The position numbers and the translations under genes are program-made. A model generated the notes under the pieces. The model ran no database searches. It saw only the letters and a list, made by a program, of their open reading frames with translations, and was not told the DNA's origin. Shown piece by piece: positions 6,344-11,381 of a stretch of DNA of 11,381 bases; the stretch's first letter is position 1; each line of letters opens with the position of its first letter. Location of the stretch: NCBI GenBank assembly GCA_027334785.1, contig DAHWQF010000062.1, forward strand, positions 1 to 11,381, read 5' to 3'. Origin of the DNA: Acidimicrobiaceae bacterium. GTDB taxonomy: Bacteria > Actinomycetota > Acidimicrobiia > Acidimicrobiales > Palsa-688.

Positions 6344-7462
6344 ATGGCTGCGTCTCGAACGGTTTGCATAATTGGCCTTGGGCCCTGGGGGCTCTGCGTG
6401 CTGGAGCGCCTGGTGGACGCGGCTCGGCGTGCTCGTGAGACCGGCCTGACGGTCCATGTGGTAGAGCCCAACCGCCCTGGGGGCGGGCTCTATGCGGCGG
6501 CCGAGCCCGACTACTTCTTGCTCAACACGCCCTGTGGCCAGCATTCGATGTACCCGTTCCCGGAGCTCGTCGGGCCCGAAAGGCATGGCAGGAGTTTTTA
6601 CGAGTGGGCGAGGGAACGGGGCTTGTCCTGGGAACCCCTCAACTGCCGGTTGTCGGCTCGCGATGGGAGGTCGCCACGCGACGAGCACGCCGGGAGCGTG
6701 CATGGCGGCCAGAGCGTCGGGCCGCATGACTTCTTACCGCGAAGGCTCATGGGGGAATACCTCGAGTGGTTTTACGACGTGCTGGTAGCGGAGGCGAAGC
6801 CCAGTATTGCGGTGTGCTGGCACGAGACCTCTGCAGTCGACGTCGAGCCGGTAGAAGGGGGCCGCGAGCGGGTGTACCTGGAAACCGGCCAGTCCCTTCT
6901 CGTGGACCACGTCGTTGTCACGACCGGTCACCTAAAGGCACCTACCCGTGGGGGTGTGGGCCCAGCTGAGCCGTACCCGAGCGAGGCCTACATGGGCTCG
7001 GTCGGGCCTCGTGACCGCGTGGCCGTCGAAGGCATGGGCCTCGTCGCCCTCGACGTCATAGCCGCCCTGACTACAGGGCTCGGCGGCACCTACTCGAGGC
7101 GGTCGGACGGGTCCGTTGCCTACCACCCGAGCGGACGGGAGCCGACGCTGTACATGTACTCGCGAAGTGGTTACCCCTACTGTGCCAAGCCGTTCGGGAC
7201 GGCTGACCCGGTAGGGCATTACCGGCCCGCGATATGCACCGCGGACGCGGTGAGGGCGTTGAAGACCGGCACGGGAGGCACCAAGCGCCAGCTTGACGCT
7301 CGCCATGAACTGCTGCCCCTCGTGTTCGCCGAGATGGAGCTTTGTTACTACACGCGCGCTGCGGAGGTCGCGAGAGGCGAGGGTGCGGCAAGACGTGTGC
7401 GTGACGACCTCCTGGCAGCGTGGGCTGCGGGCAGGTTCGAAGCGGCGGTCTCGCGCCACTGA
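6344..7462 (+). CDS. FAD/NAD(P)-binding oxidoreductase, N-terminal part, ended by in-frame TGA
   Basis: The protein starts MAASRTVCIIGLGPWGLCVL, with a GxGPxG dinucleotide-binding turn at residues 10-15. It continues with GGGLYAAAEPDYFLLNTPCG and VVVTTGHLKAP and a second nucleotide-binding region (DRVAVEGMGLVALDVIAAL). This is the pattern of the large FAD/NAD(P)-binding family (NAD_binding_9 / N-monooxygenase-like), typically around 600-650 residues. The ORF gives 372 residues, and the rest of the family's sequence follows in the same frame after a TGA at 7460-7462, so this is the N-terminal half of an interrupted protein. ATG 6344 fits the Rossmann start; GGAAGG lies 17 bases upstream, rather far. 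An upstream TTG at 6281 would add 21 unlikely residues. Some relatives (for example CreE/FzmM-type enzymes) oxidise amine nitrogens; the substrate here is unknown. Confidence 0.75.
   Translation: MAASRTVCIIGLGPWGLCVLERLVDAARRARETGLTVHVVEPNRPGGGLYAAAEPDYFLLNTPCGQHSMYPFPELVGPERHGRSFYEWARERGLSWEPLNCRLSARDGRSPRDEHAGSVHGGQSVGPHDFLPRRLMGEYLEWFYDVLVAEAKPSIAVCWHETSAVDVEPVEGGRERVYLETGQSLLVDHVVVTTGHLKAPTRGGVGPAEPYPSEAYMGSVGPRDRVAVEGMGLVALDVIAALTTGLGGTYSRRSDGSVAYHPSGREPTLYMYSRSGYPYCAKPFGTADPVGHYRPAICTADAVRALKTGTGGTKRQLDARHELLPLVFAEMELCYYTRAAEVARGEGAARRVRDDLLAAWAAGRFEAAVSRH
7460..7462 (+). other. In-frame TGA interrupting the oxidoreductase-acyltransferase frame
   Basis: The reading frame before the TGA (ending FEAAVSRH) continues after it as ATYGDFRAAKQFFVGDD with no shift, and then runs open for 607 codons. 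The downstream half has no convincing own start: its first GTG (7502) has no ribosome binding site and lies inside sequence that looks like the normal family continuation. Options are a nonsense mutation (for example CGA or TGG to TGA), a base-calling or assembly error, readthrough, or, least likely, selenocysteine. The position lies in a variable linker, not at an evident redox site. Confidence 0.8.
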
Positions 7463-7501
7463 GCTACCTACGGGGACTTTAGAGCGGCAAAGCAGTTCTT
7501 C

Positions 7502-9283
7502 GTGGGGGACGACGCGCGCTACGAGGACTCAGAGGGGTACCAAGCCGAGGTCTACGGGGCGGTGCGTTCCGACCTGGCGGCGGCGCTGGCACCCGGGGGC
7601 AGCCCGCTGAAGGCCGCCTATGAGACGCTTCGCGTGCTTCGCGACACTCTGCGTCTAGCCGTGGAGTTCAAGGGACTCACGCTCGAGTCTCACCTCGACT
7701 TCCAGCAGGACCTGCGTGGCCGTTTCGCCCGCTTGGTGGCAGGGCCACCGGCGTTCCGGTCGGAGCAGTTTCTTGCCCTGATGGAAGCCGGGGTATTGTC
7801 CGCGCCCTTCGGGCCTGAGCCGGAGGTCGATTTCGGGCCGGGCGGCAAAGCGCTTGTCCGTTCCACCCGGTTGCAGCGCCCCCTGTCGTGTGCCGTTGAC
7901 CTCGTGGTGCGCGCGCACCTGGAGGCACCGCCGCTCGCTGACGCAGCTTCGCCCCTCCTAGGCAACCTTGTGCGGCGGGGCAGGCTCCGGCCACTCGACT
8001 TCGAGGGGACCGCGGCCGGTGGTATCGACATCGACGAGGAGTTCCACCCCCTTGGTGCCGACGGCCGAGCGGCGCCCCGGCTCTGGGTGTTCGGCGTGCT
8101 GTCCGAGGGCGCCCGGTATTTCACTTTGTACATCCCCTCGCCTAAGAGCCGTTCACGAGCCTTCTTGGACGCGGCCGTCCTCGCTCGGCGGGTGGTCGGC
8201 GACGTCGCCGGCGACACCGACGAGGAAGGCGGTAGCGGGCAACGCACAGGAGCAGAGCCACCTGGCGGGCGGCCAACGGTCGGTCGTGCCCCGATGCCTG
8301 CGGGCCACCGCCACAGCCGCCGAGTTGGTCGGCTGGGGCGACGTCTCCGAGTCGGCTTTGTCAACAACATGCCAGACGCCGCGTTCCACGAGACCGAGCG
8401 TCGATGGGTGCAGCTGCTAAGTGGCGACGAGGACCTTCAGGTAGAAATACGGCGCTTCAACCTCCCCGGTATAAAGAGGGGCCCAGCAATAAATGCGTTC
8501 ATACAGGAGCGCTACCTCGGCCTCGAGGCGCTGGAGGACTTTTCGCCTGACGCGTTGGCGGTGACCGGCTCGGAGCCGACCAAGCTCGACCTGAGCGAAG
8601 AGCCGTTTTGGGGTTCCATGGAAAAGATGCTTTGGTGGGCGCGTTCGAAAGTGCCGAGCATGCTCCTGTCCTGCATGAGCGCCCACGCCGCCCTTTTCTC
8701 CTTCGACGGCGTAAACCGCAGGCTCCTCGTGGAAAAATGTAGTGGCGTCTTCGGCGATGCCTTGGACCAGGCACACCCGCTGATGGTTGGGCTGACCGAT
8801 CTCTTCCTCCCTCATTCGCGCTTCAACGAGGTGCCGTCTTCGGAGTTGGAGGCCTCTGGCTTCAGGGTCCTTGCTTCTTCCGCTGACGCCGGTTGGGCCG
8901 TGGCGGTGGGGGAACGGGGGGGTTGTGAGGTGCTGCTGCTCCAGGGCCACCCCGAGTACAGCCCCCTCACGTTGCTCCGGGAGTACCGACGAGACGTCCG
9001 GAGGTACCTTTCTGGTGACCAAGGTTCTTACCCAAACCAGCCCGTGGGTTACCTTGGTGAGGAGGCGGCAGCCGCGCTCGGGGAGTTCGAGCAAGCTGTA
9101 GTGAGCGGAGCTCGGGACCCGGCGCTGATGAGTAGTTTCCCCTTCGAGCTGGCGGCGCGCCAGGTGAACGCAGGTTGGGAGGGTGCTGCTCAAAAGCTGA
9201 TGGGGAACTGGCTCGCGAGAGCACTGGAGAGGACCTGCAGACGCGAGGCGAGGCTCGCGCGGGCGCTCGTCACCACCTCCTGA
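7502..9283 (+). CDS. Oxidoreductase C-terminal half fused to homoserine O-acyltransferase (MetA/HTS-like)
   Basis: Residues 1-237 continue the FAD/NAD(P)-binding protein (SPLKAAYETLRVLRDTLRLA, VAGPPAFRSEQFLALMEAG, RLWVFGVLSEGARYFT, SPKSRSRAF). Residues 238-280 are a hydrophilic Gly/Pro/Arg linker. Residues 281-593 are a complete MetA-type domain: VGFVNNMPDAAFHETERRW (284-302), ALAVTGSEPTKLDLSEEPFW (351-370), catalytic Cys391 in SCMSAHAAL, VEKCSGVF (410-417), PHSRFNEV (437-444), and His483 and Glu485 in QGHPEYSP, then LLREYRRD. All three members of the Cys-His-Glu triad are present. Such enzymes O-acylate homoserine with an acyl-CoA (succinyl or acetyl). ATG 8294 (residue 265) could give a free acyltransferase, but it too lacks a ribosome binding site. 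The GTG at 7502 is a formal start only; the true gene probably begins at 6344 and would be 979 residues without the TGA. Confidence 0.8.
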   Translation: MGDDARYEDSEGYQAEVYGAVRSDLAAALAPGGSPLKAAYETLRVLRDTLRLAVEFKGLTLESHLDFQQDLRGRFARLVAGPPAFRSEQFLALMEAGVLSAPFGPEPEVDFGPGGKALVRSTRLQRPLSCAVDLVVRAHLEAPPLADAASPLLGNLVRRGRLRPLDFEGTAAGGIDIDEEFHPLGADGRAAPRLWVFGVLSEGARYFTLYIPSPKSRSRAFLDAAVLARRVVGDVAGDTDEEGGSGQRTGAEPPGGRPTVGRAPMPAGHRHSRRVGRLGRRLRVGFVNNMPDAAFHETERRWVQLLSGDEDLQVEIRRFNLPGIKRGPAINAFIQERYLGLEALEDFSPDALAVTGSEPTKLDLSEEPFWGSMEKMLWWARSKVPSMLLSCMSAHAALFSFDGVNRRLLVEKCSGVFGDALDQAHPLMVGLTDLFLPHSRFNEVPSSELEASGFRVLASSADAGWAVAVGERGGCEVLLLQGHPEYSPLTLLREYRRDVRRYLSGDQGSYPNQPVGYLGEEAAAALGEFEQAVVSGARDPALMSSFPFELAARQVNAGWEGAAQKLMGNWLARALERTCRREARLARALVTTS

Positions 9284-9289
9284 GGCCTC

Positions 9290-9319
9290 TTGGGCGTGAC
9301 GGGCCCGCACGCCTACAGT
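9290..9319 (+). promoter_or_regulatory. Possible promoter for a leaderless MetY-like gene
   Basis: TTGGGC (9290-9295) and TACAGT (9314-9319) with an 18-base spacer. The GTG start at 9328 lies 8 bases after the -10, about where transcription would begin. No Shine-Dalgarno sequence precedes the GTG, and an in-frame TGA at 9322-9324 forbids earlier starts. This fits actinobacterial leaderless transcripts (TANNNT -10 close to the start codon), but matches of this quality arise by chance. Confidence 0.35.
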
Positions 9320-9327
9320 GGTGAACA

Positions 9328-10599
9328 GTGCGTGACGAGACCATTTCTATACATGGCGGTTATGAGGCAGGCGAGACGAGGGCGGTCGCGGTCCCCATTT
9401 ACCAGACTGTGGCGCACGACTTCGTCGACGCGGCCCACGCCGGCGCCATTTTCGACCTCGAAGCGCCGGGTTTTCATTACAACCGGGTGAACAACCCGAC
9501 GGTCGACGTGCTCGAACGGCGGATGGCAGCGCTGGAGCAGGGCACGGCGGCCGTGGCTGTCAGTTCGGGGGCGGCGGCGGTGCGGTACTCGGTACGCAAC
9601 CTGACCCAACTTGGCTGCAATATCGTCGCTACCCCCCAGCTCTACGGCGCCACTTACACGTACTTCGCCCACGTGTTGGACAAGGAGGGCGTAGAGGTGA
9701 GGTTCGCCGCTGGCGATCGAGCAGAACAGGCCGCAGCGCTGATCGACGGGCACACGACAGCGGTGTTCGTCGAGAGCATTGGCAACCCCGCCGGAAATGT
9801 CATCGACATAGAAGCATTCGCGGAGGTTGCGCACGAGCGCGGCGTCCCGCTCGTCGTGGACAACACCATCGCCACCCCACTCTGCCTAAAGCCGATGCGC
9901 TACGGGGCGGACGTGGTGGTGCATTCGCTCACGAAGTTCGTCGGTGGGCACGGTACGGCCTTGGGCGGCGTCGTGGTCGATTCGGGGAAGTTCCCCTGGG
10001 CCGAGCATCCGGGGCGTTTCCCGATGTTCAACGAGCCCGAGCCGGCGTTCCACGGCGTCGTGTACGCGAGGGACTTCCCGTCCAACGCGTACGCCGTGCG
10101 CTGTCGCACGGTGGGCCTGCGCAACGAAGGCGCGAGCTTGGCACCGCTCAACGCCTTCTTGTTGCTGCAGGGGCTCGAGACCCTTTCCGTGAGGCTCGAG
10201 CGTGCTCAGGAAAACGCCCGAGCTGTGGCTGAGTACCTTGCTACGGACCGGCGGGTGGCGTGGGTGCGCTACCTCGGCTTCGAGGCCAACCCCTACCACC
10301 AGCTGGCCGAGAAGTACCTGGGCGGGAAGTTCCCTTCCGTGCTCACCTTCGGGCCGGCCGGCGGGTACGAGGCGGCGATATCCTTCTTCGACAGCGTGCG
10401 GCTGTTCAAGCGCCTGGTCAACATGGGCGACTCGAAGTCCCTCGTGGCCCACCCAGCATCTACGACACACCGCCAGCTCAGCCCGGCCGCCCTCTCCCAA
10501 GTGGGCATCACTCCCGACATGGTCAGGTTGTCCGTCGGCCTAGAGCATGTCGATGACCTCTTGGAGGACATCGACCGAGCGCTCGGCGCCAAGCCCTGA
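9328..10599 (+). CDS. Cys/Met-metabolism PLP enzyme, O-acylhomoserine sulfhydrylase (MetY) type
   Basis: A complete 423-residue fold-type I PLP enzyme. Motifs: YNRVNNPTVDVLERRMAALE (51-70, the YxRxxNPT phosphate-binding segment), SSGAAAV (79-85), VVDNTIATP (176-184, Asp178 pairs with the PLP nitrogen), and HSLTKFVGGHG (199-209) with the Schiff-base lysine Lys203. The long insertion with WAEHPGRFPMFNEPEP and the total length point to the O-acetyl/succinylhomoserine sulfhydrylase group rather than to cystathionine gamma-synthase. These enzymes replace the acyloxy group of O-acylhomoserine with sulfide or another nucleophile. It follows the acyltransferase domain by 44 bp and would use its product directly. 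Natural product pathways reuse such enzymes for other nucleophiles, so plain homocysteine synthesis is not certain. It starts at GTG 9328 because a stop lies two codons upstream. Confidence 0.92.
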   Translation: MRDETISIHGGYEAGETRAVAVPIYQTVAHDFVDAAHAGAIFDLEAPGFHYNRVNNPTVDVLERRMAALEQGTAAVAVSSGAAAVRYSVRNLTQLGCNIVATPQLYGATYTYFAHVLDKEGVEVRFAAGDRAEQAAALIDGHTTAVFVESIGNPAGNVIDIEAFAEVAHERGVPLVVDNTIATPLCLKPMRYGADVVVHSLTKFVGGHGTALGGVVVDSGKFPWAEHPGRFPMFNEPEPAFHGVVYARDFPSNAYAVRCRTVGLRNEGASLAPLNAFLLLQGLETLSVRLERAQENARAVAEYLATDRRVAWVRYLGFEANPYHQLAEKYLGGKFPSVLTFGPAGGYEAAISFFDSVRLFKRLVNMGDSKSLVAHPASTTHRQLSPAALSQVGITPDMVRLSVGLEHVDDLLEDIDRALGAKP

Positions 10600-10630
10600 G
10601 CACCTCGAGCCGTCGTCGAAGCGGCCTTTG

Positions 10631-10990
10631 TCGGGCGTCCCGAGGGTGAAGGGGCTACTTTCACGGACTACTTCGTGTCGGACTCCCTTTGCTGCCCCTC
10701 TCGTGCGTCGATCTTCACCGGGCGCCTGCCTCACGACACCGGCGTCTACAACAACACCGGGCCCAACGGGGGCGACAAGGCTTTCAACTCTCACGGGGAC
10801 CAGTACTCGACCATTGCCACCGACCTGTTGGCAGCCGGCTACCGGACGGCCATGATGGGCAAGTACCTGAACCGCTACCACATGTCGACGCCGCCCCCCT
10901 GGGTGGGCCAACTGGGACGTAGCGGACTGGGGCTACCCCGAGTTCAACTACACGCTGAAGGAGGACAACAAGGTCGTCCACTACGAGGGG
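10631..10990 (+). pseudogene. Sulfatase fragment, truncated at both ends and frameshifted
   Basis: The segment VSDSLCCPSRASIFTGRLPH (from 10675) holds the type I sulfatase signature C-x-P-S-R, whose Cys (codon 10690-10692) is converted to formylglycine. It is followed by the usual STIATDLLAAGYRTAMMGKYLNRY. Before it, GATFTDYF fits the family, but the N-terminal metal-binding segment and any start codon are missing. After MSTPPP the frame shifts by one: in the next frame PPGWANWDVADWGYPEFNYTL and KEDNKVVHYEG complete the family pattern. The shift lies in a C6 run (10894-10899), where C5 would restore the frame. Similarity stops at about 10990, so the catalytic C-terminal part is absent. It cannot give an active enzyme. 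Confidence 0.8.
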
Positions 10991-11200
10991 CCCCAGGTGA
11001 GGGTCGAGCCCGGACGTGCTTACGATGTCCCCGTCGACCCCGTTCGTAACGGTGCAGGCGCTGTTGGGCGCGGTGCCGACCACCAGGTTGTTGCCGAGGT
11101 CGGTGAGCGTGGCGGCGCCGCACGTGGCCGCTTTGTTCCCTTGGCTCAGCAGTACCGTGCCGCCCATCGAGACGGTCGAGGCGTCGAGCGCCCGCAGGGC
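10985..11200 (-). pseudogene. Fragment of a beta-helix/CSLREA-type surface protein
   Basis: On the minus strand the frame reads ALDASTVSMGGTVLLSQGN, then GNNLVVGTAPN (residues 25-35 of the frame starting at ATG 11167) and DIVSTSGLDPHLGPL. This spacing (inserted TVSxGGTxL, two Cys, LGNNL, a Gly-rich turn, D-P-x-LGPL) is typical of the last turns of right-handed beta-helix repeat proteins of actinobacteria, just before a D-N-G-G-P-T type segment. That segment is missing because the homology stops at the same place where the opposite-strand sulfatase fragment ends. No start, signal peptide or ribosome binding site is visible, and an in-frame stop lies just upstream. Family assignment rests on motif memory and is moderate. 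Confidence 0.5.
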
Positions 11201-11201
11201 C

Positions 11202-11353
11202 TCAGACCTCCGGAAGTAGCGGCCTCACTACCCCGTTGAGCAGGTAGTCCGCGATGTAAGAAGTGGCGCGGAAAGAGTTGAAGTATTGCTCTCCGGGTGG
11301 TATCCTGGAGAGGTGAGTGACGCCGTAGCTGCAGAGCTTGCGGGGATGCCGGA
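11202..11353 (-). other. Possible C-terminal gene remnant, unrecognised
   Basis: A 50-codon minus-strand frame ends PGEQYFNSFRATSYIADYLL then NGVVRPLLPEV and a TGA at 11204-11202. It reads like a protein tail, with third positions about 70-75% G or C, but I recognise no family. An in-frame TAG at 11356-11354 closes it upstream, so it is either a broken remnant or chance. It conflicts with the plus-strand start proposed at 11313; at most one is a working gene. Confidence 0.25.
11278..11306 (+). promoter_or_regulatory. Promoter-like site at the right edge
   Basis: TTGAAG (11278-11283), 17-base spacer, TATCCT (11301-11306). The spacing is ideal. A GTG at 11313 lies 6 bases after the -10, so a transcript from here would be leaderless or nearly so. 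Confidence 0.4.
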
Positions 11354-11381
11354 GCGATGGGCCCTAGAGCGCTTCGAGGCA
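11313..11381 (+). CDS. Start of an unidentified protein, possibly an ECF sigma factor (partial)
   Basis: Twenty-three codons are visible before the right edge, beginning with GTG and reading VSDAVAAELAGM and then PERWALERFEA. The ERFEA ending resembles the entry to region 2 of many actinobacterial ECF sigma factors (ERFE-x-HRPxLRAVAYRML), but the diagnostic part lies outside the window. The support is a well-spaced promoter just upstream and a frame open to the edge. The opposite strand also has an open frame across these bases. Low certainty. Confidence 0.3.
   Translation, partial: MSDAVAAELAGMPERWALERFEA

Noticed and set aside
7460..7462. Genome-wide recoding of TGA
   Set aside because: Other genes in the window end at TGA where the family sequence ends (for example the MetY-like gene and the cyclase).
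7460..7510. Selenocysteine insertion at the in-frame TGA
   Set aside because: No convincing SECIS-like hairpin by eye, and the position is in a variable linker rather than a redox motif; kept only as a remote option.
8417..9310. 297-codon minus-strand frame opposite the acyltransferase domain
   Set aside because: Antisense to conserved MetA motifs; typical long shadow frame in GC-rich DNA.

Overview
The window looks like accessory DNA from a high-GC actinobacterium, probably an uncultured one and possibly Acidimicrobiia-like. This is inferred from GC-rich codon use, frequent GTG/TTG starts, an LAxTG (class E sortase type) surface protein with a very Thr-rich stalk, and starts with no Shine-Dalgarno sequence. 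No RNA genes, CRISPR array or intact insertion sequence were seen.

Left part, minus strand, about 1-3451: a lasso-peptide-like RiPP locus. Read in the direction of transcription it has an LAYTG-anchored, Thr/Ser-rich surface protein (3451-2339), then after 34 bp a stand-alone asparagine-synthetase-type cyclase (2304-1042), then an overlapping or nearly abutting small precursor with a textbook lasso leader motif (1006-794), then an HPr-kinase-like protein (704 to beyond the left edge). The usual recognition protein (PqqD-like B1) and leader peptidase (B2) are not in the window and would be expected past the left edge. The predicted core is odd: if the core starts after the conserved Thr at -2, the only nearby acidic residue is at core position 10, outside the 7-9 ring sizes known for lasso peptides. 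The cyclase also lacks the N-terminal glutaminase-like domain.

Middle, minus strand: a 650-bp gene-free stretch (3452-4101) with two strong hairpins, then a membrane sugar-phosphate transferase (5742-4102) that starts exopolysaccharide or glycan assembly. A second gene-free stretch (5743-6343) separates it from a divergent operon.

Right part, plus strand, 6344-10599: a FAD/NAD(P)-binding oxidoreductase whose frame is cut by one in-frame TGA (7460-7462) and continues, without another stop, into its C-terminal half and then into a complete homoserine O-acyltransferase (MetA/HTS-type) domain. It is followed by a Cys/Met-metabolism PLP enzyme (MetY/O-acylhomoserine sulfhydrylase type). Together these could activate homoserine by O-acylation and replace the gamma-acyloxy group with a nucleophile; the oxidoreductase might make or modify that nucleophile. 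This is inference. From 10600 to the right edge lies gene debris: a sulfatase fragment with a frameshift in a C6 run, abutting at a GGGGCCCC junction an opposite-strand fragment of a beta-helix surface protein, then a possible new gene start with a good promoter at the edge.
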